A stretch of 64,000 nucleotides of DNA. It comes from Chelatococcus caeni. GTDB taxonomy: Bacteria; Pseudomonadota; Alphaproteobacteria; Rhizobiales; Beijerinckiaceae. Within the stretch, counting starts at the first letter, position 1. Every line of letters starts with the position of its first letter. Location of the stretch: NCBI RefSeq assembly GCF_014196925.1, contig NZ_JACIEN010000002.1, positions 1 to 64,000 on the forward strand, read 5' to 3'. The notes beneath the pieces are model-generated. The model was given only the letters and a program-made list of their open reading frames with translations. It ran no database searches and had not been told where the DNA came from. A program made the translations under genes and the position numbers. This document shows, piece by piece, positions 34,846-43,799 of the stretch.

Positions 34846-35937
34846 TCAGCGCCGCCCCGGATCGCCGAGGCGCGCGCCGATCTCGTGAGCCCCGAGCAGC
34901 AGCAGCGCGAAGGCGAAGGGCACGAGATAGTAATACAGCCGGAACAGCAGCAGGGCGCCGAGGACCCCCTCGCGCGGCAAGTGCGACAGGGCGATCAGCA
35001 TGGTCGCCTCGAAGACGCCTATGCCGCCCGGGGCGTGGCTGGCGATGCCGAGCATGCAGGCCGCGACATAGATGGCGAGGAAGGTCTCGTAGCTGAGGCC
35101 GTGGCCGCCCGGCAGGAGCACGAAGAGGACGCCCGCCGCCGCGCAGACGTCGCCCGCGCCGAGCAGCATCTGCCCGATGGACAGCCGGAAGCCCGGCAGT
35201 TCGAGGCGCCAGCCCTGCACGCTGACGCTGCGCCGCTTGACGCCGACCCAGGCGAGATAGCCGACGAGGGCGGCGACGATGGCGATGCCCAGCCCCTCGT
35301 TGAGCCGCACGACCGTGCCCGTCAGCGCCGCGACGGCGAGGCTCTCGCGCATCAGGCTCCAGGCCAGAACCGCGCTCATGCCGAGCCAGAAGGTGATGCC
35401 GGCGATGACGGTGAGGCCGACGATGGTCGGCGCCTTGATGCCGTAGGGCGAATAGATGCGGTAGCGCACCGCCCCGGAGGTGACGAGCGGAAAGCCCAGC
35501 GTGAAGCTGACGGCGTAGCTCGTGAAGGAGGCGAGCGCCGTGACGCGATAGGCGATGCTGCGGCCGAGCTGGCGCAGGGCGAGGGCGTCGTATCCCGTCA
35601 GCAGCAGGTAGCTGACGCAGGTGAAGAGGATGGCGAGCGCGATCTGCCGCACGCTGGCGGCCGCAAAGGCGTTCCTGAGCTCGGCAAGGCTGATCTCTCC
35701 GATGATGCGCCACAGCACGACCATCGAGGCGAGGAAGAGCGCGACGCTGACCACGGTGCCGATGAGCGACAGCCGGCGGCGCGTGTCGCCGGTGACCTCG
35801 ACGGGCGGGCTCGGCGGGGGCGCGGCGAGCGCAGTGCCCGGCCCGGCTGCGGGCTGAACGGCCCCGGCACGTCCCCGGTCCCCGTCCACGGCGCCGGCCT
35901 CGTGCTCTCCTGCCTCCATGCTGCGGACGCGTCCCAT
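34846..35937 (-). CDS. Lysylphosphatidylglycerol synthase/flippase-type membrane protein
   Basis: Integral membrane protein of the UPF0104/LPG synthase transmembrane family. After a ~50-residue cytoplasmic Pro/Ala/Gly-rich start, helices follow at LSLIGTVVSVALFLASMVVL, IALAILFTCVSYLLLTGYDA, the conserved ASFTSYAVSFTLGFPLVTSG, IVGLTVIAGITFWLGMSAVL and SHAPGGIGVFEATMLIALSH, which is the family signature. The MprF synthase domain that adds lysine is absent, so at 363 residues it resembles the flippase half only. An in-frame ATG at 35919 is an alternative start. It is convergent with the EAL gene (8 bases apart). Confidence 0.83.
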   Translation of the reverse strand: MGRVRSMEAGEHEAGAVDGDRGRAGAVQPAAGPGTALAAPPPSPPVEVTGDTRRRLSLIGTVVSVALFLASMVVLWRIIGEISLAELRNAFAAASVRQIALAILFTCVSYLLLTGYDALALRQLGRSIAYRVTALASFTSYAVSFTLGFPLVTSGAVRYRIYSPYGIKAPTIVGLTVIAGITFWLGMSAVLAWSLMRESLAVAALTGTVVRLNEGLGIAIVAALVGYLAWVGVKRRSVSVQGWRLELPGFRLSIGQMLLGAGDVCAAAGVLFVLLPGGHGLSYETFLAIYVAACMLGIASHAPGGIGVFEATMLIALSHLPREGVLGALLLFRLYYYLVPFAFALLLLGAHEIGARLGDPGRR

Positions 35938-36110
35938 CCCGTTTCACATGCGCGGCGCGGACCTCGAAGAGGCGCCGCACCCCGCCCGGTTATGGGGGCG
36001 GGGTGCGGCGAGTGCAAGGCGGCGGGCAGGGAAATCCGCTGCGGGCATGGCGCCCGTGCCGGGGCTGCAGGGCTGGCCGGGCCGTCCCTGCCGCAGGCGC
36101 GATGCAGGCG

Positions 36111-37205
36111 TCAGACGGTGGGCGCCGGGCGGCGGGCGAGACCGGCTGCCGCGCCCCGCCGGTACCTGAGGTCCAGCGCCGGGCGCTCCACCAGATGCCA
36201 GGAGACGAAGCCCGCCGCCAGCGCCAGCGGCGTCGCCATGAGCGATATGGCCGTCGGGCCGACCTCGGGCCCGAAGGCCCAGATCAGCAGCTGCTGCAGC
36301 GGAAAGGCGAACAGGTAGGCGCCGTAGGACATGTCGCCGAACCGCTCCTTCACGTCGAAGGACAGCGGATGCGCCAGCGCGGCATAGATGACGAGATAGG
36401 GCAGGGCCAGGAGATAGACGAACTGTGCGCCCGGCCGGTTCGCGAAGGCGTAGAGCAATATCAGGCAGGCGAGGGCGAGGCCGGCGCTGACCGGGACCGT
36501 TGCCCGGTGCACCCACAGCGCCGCGCCGAGCACGAAGACGAGGCCGTAGCGCAGGACCGGGAAGAGCGAGGCGCCAGCCCAGAGCTCGCCGCCCATGTTC
36601 CCCCAGGACAGGCCCCACACCTGGCTGCCCCAGAGCACGAGCCCCGCGACGGCGGCGACGAGCAGCAGCACGCCGCGGCGCGACAGGAGCCCGCAGACCA
36701 TGGCGACCGGCAGGAGCAGGTAGAACCCGCATTCGAGCGCCAGGGTCCAGATGGAGCCGTTGACCCCGGTATGGGGCAGGTTCGTGAAGACGCCGGGCAG
36801 ATTGAAGGACACGCCGAAGACGAAGATGTTGCGTGCGTGCTGCAGCGTCTCGGGATGGAGCAGGTAGTCGGCGAGGCCGAGGCTCGTGACCATGGGGCCG
36901 AGGCAGAAGATATCGAACACCGTCACGAGGGCGAGCGCCGGCACGATGCGCAGGACGCGGTTGAGGAGATACTGACCCGAGGCGTGCACGGTCACCGAAC
37001 GCGCCACCAGGAAGCCGCTGATGGCGAAGAAGATGGCGACGCCCATGCCCCCGCCCGTGTCGTAGCCATCCGTCAGCCAGTGGAAGAGCTCCGCCCCGGT
37101 GCCGGTCAGCGTGTAGCTGTGGCTCCACAGCACCAGCAGCACCGCCACGAGGCGCAGGAGGTCGAAGTTGTTGGCCCGCGTTTCAAATGCTTCCCGTATC
37201 GTCAT
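36111..37205 (-). CDS. Acyltransferase 3 (OafA/YrhL-type) membrane protein
   Basis: Ten-helix membrane acyltransferase that acetylates or acylates surface sugars, drawing acyl groups across the inner membrane. The N terminus NNFDLLRLVAVLLVLWSHSY holds the conserved Arg and His, followed by GGMGVAIFFAISGFLVARSV with the family F-F-x-I-S-G-F. NGSIWTLALECGFYLLLPVA contains the W-x-L-x-x-E motif. Length 364 matches stand-alone members without the SGNH domain. The acceptor is unknown. The 173 bases downstream to the next gene and the 135 upstream to soxR show no gene. Confidence 0.88.
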   Translation of the reverse strand: MTIREAFETRANNFDLLRLVAVLLVLWSHSYTLTGTGAELFHWLTDGYDTGGGMGVAIFFAISGFLVARSVTVHASGQYLLNRVLRIVPALALVTVFDIFCLGPMVTSLGLADYLLHPETLQHARNIFVFGVSFNLPGVFTNLPHTGVNGSIWTLALECGFYLLLPVAMVCGLLSRRGVLLLVAAVAGLVLWGSQVWGLSWGNMGGELWAGASLFPVLRYGLVFVLGAALWVHRATVPVSAGLALACLILLYAFANRPGAQFVYLLALPYLVIYAALAHPLSFDVKERFGDMSYGAYLFAFPLQQLLIWAFGPEVGPTAISLMATPLALAAGFVSWHLVERPALDLRYRRGAAAGLARRPAPTV

Positions 37206-37340
37206 CGCCCCACCCGATCTGTTGCCGTCCCCTTGCCGCGCAGCGGGAACGCCCTCAACGCGCGATCGCGAGCGATATTATCAACCTATGGGTGCAGAAC
37301 GTCGTAGGCTGCGAGTGGCGGATGGCGATCCCTGCAGCGC

Positions 37341-37802
37341 TCAGCCCGGATCGAGGAGCCGCGCCCCGGGGCCTTCGCGGGCGAGCGCATCGTGCGGGTT
37401 GCGCAGGCGGCAGGCCTTCACCGACAGGCACCCGCAGCCGATGCACTGGTCGAGCTGATCGCGCAGCCGCGTGAGGCGGTCTATGCGCAGGTCAAGCTCC
37501 TGCCGCCAGCTCAGCGACAGGGCCCGCCAGTCCTCCTCGGTCGGCGTGCGCCCCTCGGGCAATGCGGCCAGCGCCTCGCCGATGGCGGCGAGGGGAATGC
37601 CGACCCGCTGCGCCACCTTGATGACGGCGACGCGCCGCAGCACCTCGCGCGGATAGCGGCGCTGGTTGCCGGCGCTGCGCAGGCTGCGGATGAGCCCCTT
37701 CCGCTCGTAGAAATGCAGGGCCGAAACGGCGACGCCGCTGCGCCGCGCGACCTCGCCCACCGTCAGATCCCGGCCGACCGCCACAGGATCGGGCATCGTC
37801 AT
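37341..37802 (-). CDS. soxR: Redox-sensitive transcriptional activator SoxR
   Basis: MerR-family regulator with a [2Fe-2S] cluster that senses redox-cycling drugs. The helix-turn-helix is [20 protein letters not shown] with [20 protein letters not shown], near the SoxR consensus. A coiled-coil dimer helix follows, and the cluster ligands are [12 protein letters not shown] (C-x2-C-x-C-x5-C). Length 153 is normal. It is divergent from a flavin reductase and an MFS exporter; a sox box lies between them. No soxS is nearby, which fits alphaproteobacteria where SoxR acts directly on its targets. Confidence 0.95.
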   Translation of the reverse strand: MTMPDPVAVGRDLTVGEVARRSGVAVSALHFYERKGLIRSLRSAGNQRRYPREVLRRVAVIKVAQRVGIPLAAIGEALAALPEGRTPTEEDWRALSLSWRQELDLRIDRLTRLRDQLDQCIGCGCLSVKACRLRNPHDALAREGPGARLLDPG

Positions 37803-37847
37803 GCTCGCCCTCCAGGTCTCAGGTCTTTCCAGGCTCGAAGCCGGGCA

Positions 37848-37878
37848 TTGACCTCAAGCTAAGTTCAGGTTTTATCAC
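37848..37878 (+). promoter_or_regulatory. SoxR-controlled promoter with sox box
   Basis: A -35 box TTGACC (37848-37853) and a -10 box TATCAC (37873-37878) are 19 bp apart, the long spacer typical of MerR-family activation. Inside it, CCTCAAGCTAAGTTCAGG (37852-37869) matches 15 of 18 positions of the enterobacterial sox box CCTCAAGTTAACTTGAGG. The promoter points at the FMN reductase gene, whose start is 45 bases downstream. Confidence 0.85.
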
Positions 37879-37922
37879 TGCGGCTCCCCGCGTGCCAGCG
37901 CACGCCGAACCATGGAGCACCC

Positions 37923-38507
37923 ATGCCGATGACCCTGCCCATCCGGCTCGCGATGATCTACGGCAGCAACCGCGAAGGGCGCCTGTGCGACACCGTCGCC
38001 GACTGGGCGGCGGCGGAAGTCGACAAGAGCGGCGCCTTCTCCCTCCTGCGCCTCGACCCGGCCGGGCTCGACCTGTCGCTGCGCCACCCGAGCCGCGACG
38101 ATCCGGCCGTCGCCGGCCTCAGGCAGGCGATCGCGGCGGCGGACGCCTTCCTCGTGGTGACGCCGGAGTACAACCGCGGCTATCCGGCGCCGCTCAAGTT
38201 CATGATCGACTGCGCCAGTCACGAATGGCACGCCAAGCCCGTCGCCTTCGTTTCCTACGGCGGCATCTCGGGCGGGCTGCGCGCCGTCGAGCAGCTGCGG
38301 CTCGTCTTCGGCGAGCTGCATGCGGCGACGATCCGCGACTGCGTGTCCTTCGCCCAGGCGCACGAGCGCTTCCGCCCCGACGGGTCGCTGCCGGAGGGCG
38401 ACGGCGCCTACAAGGCCATGGCCCTGCTGCTCGCGCGGCTCGCCTGGTGGGCCCGCGCCCTGCGCGACGCGCGCCAGGCCTCGGCCTACAGCGAGGTGGC
38501 CGCATGA
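37923..38507 (+). CDS. NAD(P)H-dependent FMN reductase family protein
   Basis: Flavodoxin-fold reductase of the NADPH-dependent FMN/azoreductase family. The FMN phosphate loop is MIYGSNREGRLCDTVADWAA, and VTPEYNRGYPAPLKFMIDCA with FVSYGGISGGLRAVEQLR are the family's two other signatures. Length 194. It is the first gene downstream of the predicted SoxR promoter, so it probably helps handle quinones or other redox-cycling compounds. Its stop overlaps the MFS gene start by four bases. Confidence 0.9.
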   Translation: MPMTLPIRLAMIYGSNREGRLCDTVADWAAAEVDKSGAFSLLRLDPAGLDLSLRHPSRDDPAVAGLRQAIAAADAFLVVTPEYNRGYPAPLKFMIDCASHEWHAKPVAFVSYGGISGGLRAVEQLRLVFGELHAATIRDCVSFAQAHERFRPDGSLPEGDGAYKAMALLLARLAWWARALRDARQASAYSEVAA

Positions 38508-39718
38508 GGCCGATGCGCCAGGGCGAGCTCGCCGGCGGCGAGGCGGTTCCGGCCGCCGCCGGGCCCAGGGCCGGCGCCCGCAACGCGACGCTGCTCGCGA
38601 CGGGCGTGCTCACCATCATGTCCGCCGCCACCATCGCGCCGGCGCTGCCGGCCATGCAGGCGCATTTCGCCGGCACGGAGCAGGTGGCCCTGATGACGCG
38701 GCTCGTCCTCACCATCCCGGCGCTCGCCATCGCGCTCGTCGCCCTGCCTGCCGGCGGCCTCATCGACCGCTGGGGCCGGCGCCCGTTCCTGATCGGCGCC
38801 ATCGGCCTCTACGGCATCGCCGGCATGTCGGGGCTGGTGCTCGATTCGCTCGGCGCCATTCTCGCCAGCCGGGCGCTGCTCGGGGTCGCCGTGGCGATGA
38901 TCATGACGACGGCGACCGCGCTCGTCGGCGATTATCTCGCCGGTCCGGCGCGTGACCGGTTCCTCGGCCTGCAATCCGCCGCCATCGGCGGCGGCGGCCT
39001 CCTGTGCCTCACGGGCGGCGGGCTCCTCGCCGAGATCGACTGGCGGGCACCCTTCGCCATCTACGGCATGGCCTTCCTGCTCATGCCGGCGGTCATCGCC
39101 TTCATCGCCGAGCCGGCGCGCAGCGGAGCCGCCCGGCCGGCACCGGGCGAGGCGCCAAGCGGCTCGCCCGCGGCGCTCGCCCTGCTGCTGACGGCCGCCA
39201 TGCTCAACAGCGTCATCTTCTACCTCGTGCCGACGCAGCTGCCGTTCCATCTGCGCGAGCTCGGCCATGCGGCGCCGAGCCGGGCGGGCCTCGCCATCGG
39301 CCTCTTCACGCTCGCGCAGGCGGTCGTCGCGCTCGGCTTCGGCCGGCTGCGCCGCAGCTGGTCGAGCACGACGCTGTTCGGGATCGGCTTCGGGCTCATG
39401 GCGGCCGGCTACGGCCTCGTGGCGATGGCCGAAAGCTACGTCGCCGTGGTCGCCGCCATCGTCGTCACCGGCTTCGGCATGGGGCTGGTGATCCCCAATC
39501 TCGGCGCAACCGCGCTCACCGTGGCGCCGCCGGCCCTGCGCGGGCGGGTGGCCGGAGGGCTCACGGCCAGCATCTTCCTCGGGCAGTTCCTCTCGCCGCT
39601 CGTCAGCCAGCCATGGATCGGCGCCTTCGGCTATGCCGCGACCTTCCGGGACATGGCCGTCGTCCTCGCCGCCATGGCCATGACCGGCCTCGTCCTCGCC
39701 GGGCGCGGGCGGCCCTGA
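38504..39718 (+). CDS. MFS transporter, probable drug exporter
   Basis: Major facilitator of 12 helices, 404 residues. The loop between helices 2 and 3 carries PAGGLIDRWGRRPFLIGAIG, the MFS signature, and helix 5 has an antiporter-type Gly/Pro-rich pattern (LQSAAIGGGGLLCLTGGGLL). The start ATG 38504 overlaps the reductase stop (ATGA). Being in the SoxR-controlled unit suggests export of a redox-active compound such as a phenazine- or viologen-like drug; the substrate is inferred from regulation only. Confidence 0.87.
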   Translation: MRPMRQGELAGGEAVPAAAGPRAGARNATLLATGVLTIMSAATIAPALPAMQAHFAGTEQVALMTRLVLTIPALAIALVALPAGGLIDRWGRRPFLIGAIGLYGIAGMSGLVLDSLGAILASRALLGVAVAMIMTTATALVGDYLAGPARDRFLGLQSAAIGGGGLLCLTGGGLLAEIDWRAPFAIYGMAFLLMPAVIAFIAEPARSGAARPAPGEAPSGSPAALALLLTAAMLNSVIFYLVPTQLPFHLRELGHAAPSRAGLAIGLFTLAQAVVALGFGRLRRSWSSTTLFGIGFGLMAAGYGLVAMAESYVAVVAAIVVTGFGMGLVIPNLGATALTVAPPALRGRVAGGLTASIFLGQFLSPLVSQPWIGAFGYAATFRDMAVVLAAMAMTGLVLAGRGRP

Positions 39719-40465
39719 TCAGGGGCCGGCGTCGGCCCGGCCGATGCCGGTGTCGCGCACGAGGAAGCCGGAGAGGTCGCGGGTCGTATATTCGATGTGG
39801 GAGGCGACGACCTCTTCCTGCTCGTGCAGCTCGCGGAAGGGGTCGGGCGTCTTCGGCAGCACGAGCACGGTCGTCATGCCGAGCCGGTGCGGCTCGGCGA
39901 GATTCTTGGCGAGGTCCTCGAACATCGCCGCGCGCGAGGCCTCGATGCCGTGGCGGTCGAGGAAGCTCGCATAGGTCGCCGGCTCGGGCTTCGGCACGAA
40001 GCCCGCGTCGGCGATGTCGAAGATGTCCTCGAAATGCGCGCCGATGCCGAGCCGCTCCGCCACCGCCTCCGCATGGCCGCGCGAGCCGTTGGTCAGGATG
40101 AGCTTGCGCCCCGGCAGGGCGCCGATGGCGGTCGCGAGCGCCGGATCGGGCGCGAGCAGCGAATAATCGATGCTGTGGGCGAAGGCGAGGAAGTCGCGCG
40201 GGTCGATGCCCTGCTCCTCCATGAGGCCGCGCAGGGTCGTGCCGTAGCGGTTGTAATAATACTTCTGCAGGGCACGGGCCGAGAGGCCGTCCATGCCGAA
40301 GAAGTCGCAGACGAAGAGCGTGATGCGCTCGTCGACCTGCGGCCACAGCTGCGCCTCGTGCGGGTAGAGCGTATTGTCGAGATCGAAGATCCAGGTATCG
40401 ACATGCGCGAAGCCGCGGCGGGCCTTCTCCGCCCCTGCGGCCGGCACCGTGTCGATCATCTTCAT
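39719..40465 (-). CDS. HAD-family pyrimidine 5'-nucleotidase
   Basis: Haloacid dehalogenase phosphatase of the SDT1/pyrimidine 5'-nucleotidase group. HAD motif I is TWIFDLDNTLYPHEAQLWPQ (nucleophile Asp), motif II KLILTNGSRGHAEAVAERLG, motif III Lys in GFVPKPEPATYASFL, and motif IV AMFEDLAKNLAEPHRLGMTT. CDFFGMDGLSARALQKYYYN with YGTTLRGL in the cap is typical of alphaproteobacterial members located next to argB-engB. Start ATG 40465 is chosen because it precedes the conserved part by ~20 residues; another ATG lies two codons later. Length 248. The stop is directly adjacent to the MFS stop. Confidence 0.88.
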   Translation of the reverse strand: MKMIDTVPAAGAEKARRGFAHVDTWIFDLDNTLYPHEAQLWPQVDERITLFVCDFFGMDGLSARALQKYYYNRYGTTLRGLMEEQGIDPRDFLAFAHSIDYSLLAPDPALATAIGALPGRKLILTNGSRGHAEAVAERLGIGAHFEDIFDIADAGFVPKPEPATYASFLDRHGIEASRAAMFEDLAKNLAEPHRLGMTTVLVLPKTPDPFRELHEQEEVVASHIEYTTRDLSGFLVRDTGIGRADAGP

Positions 40466-40547
40466 CTGCGACCTCTCGTGCGTGAAAGGAGGAAGGAGAT
40501 GGGGTGCCGGAGCGGCGATTGCAAGCTCGTCCGGCCCGGCGGAAGCC

Positions 40548-40883
40548 TCAATGCGGCACGGAGGAGGAGAAGACGTTGATGACGACGACACCGGCCAGGA
40601 TGAGGCCGATGCCGACGAGCGCCGGCGCATCGAGGCCCTGCCGGAAGGCGAAGAAGCCGACGAGCGAGATGAGCACGATGCCGATGCCGCTCCAGATGGC
40701 ATAGGCGATGCCGACCGGGATCGTGCGCAGCGTCAGCGACAGGCAGTAGAAGGCGACGCCGTAGCCGACGGCGGTGACGAGGGACGGCAACGGCCTGGTG
40801 AAGCCCTCGGACGCCTTGAGCGCCGACGTGGCGATGACCTCACCGACGATGGCGATGAGGAGATAGAGATAGCCCGTCGCCAT
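40548..40883 (-). CDS. Small multidrug resistance (SMR) family transporter
   Basis: Four-helix, 111-residue proton-coupled efflux protein. [20 protein letters not shown] has the essential membrane Glu (Glu-14 of EmrE), and [20 protein letters not shown] with [20 protein letters not shown] are the SMR signatures. It resembles EmrE/QacE-type proteins more than the guanidinium exporter group, but the substrate cannot be told. It lies 44 bases downstream of argB on the same strand. Confidence 0.92.
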   Translation of the reverse strand: MATGYLYLLIAIVGEVIATSALKASEGFTRPLPSLVTAVGYGVAFYCLSLTLRTIPVGIAYAIWSGIGIVLISLVGFFAFRQGLDAPALVGIGLILAGVVVINVFSSSVPH

Positions 40884-40926
40884 GTCCTGCCGTGCCTCGC
40901 CGTTTCGCCGGCCCTCCCGCCGCCCG

Positions 40927-41826
40927 TCAGCGGCGGATGAGCGTGCCGGCGCCGTGGTCCGTGTAGAGCTCGAGCAGCACCGAATGGGGCACCTTGCCGT
41001 CAAGGATGACGACTCCTTCGACGCCCTGCTCCAGCGCATAGATGCAGGTCTCGACCTTCGGGATCATGCCGCCGGTGATGGTGCCGTCGGCGATGAGGCG
41101 GCGGCAGTCCTCCACCGTGAGCTCGGGCAGGAGGTTCTTGTCCTTGTCGAGCACGCCCGGCACGTCGGTGAGGAGGAGCAGGCGCTTGGCGCGCATGGCC
41201 CCGGCGATGGCGCCGGCGAAGGTGTCGGCATTGACGTTGTAGGTCGCCCCGTCGTGGCCGACGGCGACGGGCGCGAGCACGGGGATGAGCTCGGCCTTGA
41301 GCACCGCGTCGAGCACGGTGCGGTCGACCTTCTCGGGCTCGCCGACGAAGCCGAGGTCGACGATCTTCTCGATGTTCGAATCGGGATCGACCACCGTGCG
41401 CGTCACCTTGCGGGCGACGACCATGTTGCCGTCCTTGCCGCACAGGCCGATGGCCTTGCCGCCTTCGACCGAGATGGTGCCGACGATCTGCTTGTTGATG
41501 GCGCCGGCGAGCACCATCTCGACGATGTCGACGGTGGCCTTGTCCGTGATCCTGAGGCCGGCCGCGAATTCGGACTTGATGCCGAGCTTCTCCAGCATGC
41601 GGCCGATCTGCGGGCCGCCGCCGTGCACGACGATCGGCTTGACGCCGGACTGCTCGAGCAACACCACGTCCTCGGCGAAATCCTCCGCCGCCGCGGCGTC
41701 GCCCATGGCATGGCCGCCGTATTTGATGACCACGATCTCCTGGTCGTAGCGCTGCATGTGCGGCAGCGCCTGCACCAGCGTCTCGGCCTGGGTATGCACG
41801 TCGGGTAGATCGGGAAGGTCGGTCAT
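40927..41826 (-). CDS. argB: Acetylglutamate kinase
   Basis: Amino acid kinase family enzyme, second step of arginine biosynthesis (N-acetylglutamate to its 5-phosphate). The phosphate-binding [11 protein letters not shown], the substrate-binding [20 protein letters not shown] followed by [26 protein letters not shown] and the C-terminal [20 protein letters not shown] are all clear. Length 299. The presence of the N-terminal helix and the C-terminal pattern fits the arginine-inhibitable hexameric type. The argB-engB-yidC order is conserved in Hyphomicrobiales. Confidence 0.95.
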   Translation of the reverse strand: MTDLPDLPDVHTQAETLVQALPHMQRYDQEIVVIKYGGHAMGDAAAAEDFAEDVVLLEQSGVKPIVVHGGGPQIGRMLEKLGIKSEFAAGLRITDKATVDIVEMVLAGAINKQIVGTISVEGGKAIGLCGKDGNMVVARKVTRTVVDPDSNIEKIVDLGFVGEPEKVDRTVLDAVLKAELIPVLAPVAVGHDGATYNVNADTFAGAIAGAMRAKRLLLLTDVPGVLDKDKNLLPELTVEDCRRLIADGTITGGMIPKVETCIYALEQGVEGVVILDGKVPHSVLLELYTDHGAGTLIRR

Positions 41827-41940
41827 GTCGTGTCGCGGCGCAGGTTGAGGGAAGGGTTGCTTCGCGAGGCCGTCTTTTAGCAGGGAGGGAGGCGGCTGTC
41901 GCCCCCGCTCCGACGCCTCATGGCAAACGGGAACACGCCT

Positions 41941-42306
41941 TCACAGGCGGCTCGAGACGAGGCCCGACGTGCCGATCGCCGCCCAGCCGAGCATCACGAG
42001 GATGCCGCCGGCCGGGGCCGCCATCGGAAAGAGGCCGTCGTCGACGAGGGCGCGCAGCGTCAGGTCGCCGGTAAAGAGGAGGACGCCCGCGGCGAGCAGC
42101 CAGCCGCCGATGCGCATCAGCCCCCGGTGCGCCACCCAGGCGTTGAGCGCGGCCGGCAGGGCGACGAGCAGCACGGCATGGACGAGGAGGATGCTCGCCG
42201 CCGTCGCCAGCATGCCGGTGCCGGCGATATGCGCCGCCGCAGCCGCCGCGGCGACACCCCAGAAGCCGAAGAGCCCGCCGACGAAGACAAAGAACCGGTC
42301 GCTCAT
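41941..42306 (-). CDS. DUF423 membrane protein
   Basis: A 121-residue protein with four predicted helices: FFVFVGGLFGFWGVAAAAAA, ASILLVHAVLLVALPAAL, IGGWLLAAGVLLFTGDLTLR and AAPAGGILVMLGWAAIGTSG. The G-G-x-L/x-FTGDL and P-x-GG-x-x-x-x-GW patterns are those of the DUF423 (YwdK) family. Function unknown. It sits between engB and argB on the same strand. Confidence 0.8.
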   Translation of the reverse strand: MSDRFFVFVGGLFGFWGVAAAAAAAHIAGTGMLATAASILLVHAVLLVALPAALNAWVAHRGLMRIGGWLLAAGVLLFTGDLTLRALVDDGLFPMAAPAGGILVMLGWAAIGTSGLVSSRL

Positions 42307-42346
42307 GCCGCCCCCTTTTTGATCCCTCGCCGCTTTGCGGGCACCC

Positions 42347-43021
42347 TTAGAGGGCGCCGCGCTCGTCCATCAGCCGCGCCACCGCCTCGCGCAGCTCGCT
42401 CATGCCCTCGCCGGTGCGGCTCGACGTCGGCAAGATGACCGGGAAGGCCGCCGCGCGCTTGGCGAGGGCGGCGGCCGTCGCCGCGAGCCGCTTGTCGAGC
42501 TCGGCTCGTGACAGGGCGTCGGTCTTGGTCAGCACGATCTGGTAGGAGACCGCCGCCTTGTCGAGAAGGTCGAGCACGCCGGCGTCGATGGGCTTGATGC
42601 CGTGGCGCGCATCGATGAGCACGTAGACGCGCGCGAGATTGGCGCGCCCGCGCAGATAGGCGTGGATGAGGTCGGTCCAGGCGGCAACCTTCTCCTTGCC
42701 GACGGCCGCATAGCCGTAGCCGGGCATGTCGACGAGCGTCAGCCGGCGCGGGGCCCCGTCCTCCGGGCCGATGCGGAAGAAGTTGAGCTCCTGCGTGCGG
42801 CCGGGCGTGTTCGAGGTGCGCGCCAGCGCCTTGCGGCCCGTCAGCGCGTTGACGAGGCTCGACTTGCCGACGTTGGAGCGGCCGGCGAAGGCGATCTCGA
42901 GCCCCTCCATGGGCGGCAGGCCGCCGAGGGAGGCGGTCGCCCAGATGAAACCGGCCTCGCCCGCGAACAGCTTGCGGCCGATCTCGGCGTGGTCGGTGGC
43001 GTCGTCGGTTGCCTCGTTCAT
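42347..43021 (-). CDS. engB: Ribosome biogenesis GTP-binding protein EngB/YsxC/YihA
   Basis: Essential small GTPase of 50S assembly. The G motifs are [20 protein letters not shown] (G1), [18 protein letters not shown] (G2), [20 protein letters not shown] (G3), [14 protein letters not shown] (G4) and [20 protein letters not shown] (G5). Length 224 is normal. It is 40 bases upstream of the DUF423 gene and 18 bases downstream of the acetyltransferase gene, so it lies inside a long minus-strand run with yidC. Confidence 0.95.
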   Translation of the reverse strand: MNEATDDATDHAEIGRKLFAGEAGFIWATASLGGLPPMEGLEIAFAGRSNVGKSSLVNALTGRKALARTSNTPGRTQELNFFRIGPEDGAPRRLTLVDMPGYGYAAVGKEKVAAWTDLIHAYLRGRANLARVYVLIDARHGIKPIDAGVLDLLDKAAVSYQIVLTKTDALSRAELDKRLAATAAALAKRAAAFPVILPTSSRTGEGMSELREAVARLMDERGAL

Positions 43022-43039
43022 CGTCCGAGGCTTAGGCCG

Positions 43040-43705
43040 TCAGCGCGCCCGCCGCAAGGCATCGACGTCGTTGCCGCGGATGAGAGCGAGGTTGCGTGTG
43101 ATTTTTGCCGCGTCCCAGTCCCACCAGCGGATAGCGCTGAGCGCCTCGATCTCGGCTTCGGTGAAGCGCATGCGCACCACGCGCGCCGGATTGCCCGCGA
43201 CGATGGCATAGGCCGGCACGGGCCCCGCGACCACCGCGCGTGCGGCGATGATGGCGCCGTCGCCGACGGTGACGCCCGGCATCAGCATGGCCTCGTGGCC
43301 GATCCAGACATCGTTGCCGATGATGGTGTCGCCGCGCAGGCCCGCCGCGATGGAGCCCATGTCGAACCCCTCCTCCCAGCCGTTGCCGAAGATGTTGAAG
43401 GGGTAGGTCGAGAGGCCCGTCATGGCGTGGTTGGCGCCGTTCATGATGAAGGTGACGCCGGTGGCGATGGCGCAGAAGCGGCCGATGACGAGCCGGTCGC
43501 CGAGGAAATCGTAGTGGTGCAGCACGCAGCGCTCGAGGAAGTGCTGCGGCCCGGCGGGATCGTCGTAATAGGTGTAGTCGCCCACCTCGACATTCGGACG
43601 GTCGACGAAGGCCTTCAGGAAACCGACGCGGGGATGGCCGGGCAGCGGGGCCGGATCGAGCGGGTGGGGCCCGCAGCCGGCGGGCGGGGCGGGCGGGCGC
43701 TTCAT
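43040..43705 (-). CDS. CatB-related O-acetyltransferase (xenobiotic acetyltransferase type)
   Basis: Left-handed beta-helix (hexapeptide-repeat) acetyltransferase. Features are FVDRPNVEVGDYTYYDDPAG, IGRFCAIATGVTFIMNGANH with the catalytic His, FNIFGNGWEEGF, and a repeat row GDTIIGNDVWIGHEAMLMPG followed by VTVGDGAIIAARAVVAGPVP. The C-terminal RMRFTEAEIEALSAIRWWDW is typical of the Vat/CatB group. Such proteins may acetylate antibiotics or surface sugars; here it lies in a housekeeping block with no resistance genes, so no drug is implied. Length 221. Confidence 0.88.
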   Translation of the reverse strand: MKRPPAPPAGCGPHPLDPAPLPGHPRVGFLKAFVDRPNVEVGDYTYYDDPAGPQHFLERCVLHHYDFLGDRLVIGRFCAIATGVTFIMNGANHAMTGLSTYPFNIFGNGWEEGFDMGSIAAGLRGDTIIGNDVWIGHEAMLMPGVTVGDGAIIAARAVVAGPVPAYAIVAGNPARVVRMRFTEAEIEALSAIRWWDWDAAKITRNLALIRGNDVDALRRAR

Positions 43706-43744
43706 CCCGGTCTCCCGATCTCAGGCCGGCGCGGCGGCCTCAAA

Positions 43745-43775
43745 CGACAGCGCCCGGCCGGAGCCGGGCGCGGTT
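43745..43775 (-). terminator. Hairpin after yidC, probable terminator
   Basis: Perfect 9-bp stem GCGCCCGGC (43750-43758) and GCCGGGCGC (43763-43771) with a four-base loop, 28 bases after the yidC stop. On the minus strand it is followed by TGTCGTTTG, a poor T-run, so termination is likely but not certain. It separates the yidC operon from the acetyltransferase gene. Confidence 0.6.
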
Positions 43776-43799
43776 CTTCGTGGGCACAGCTCCGGCCGG

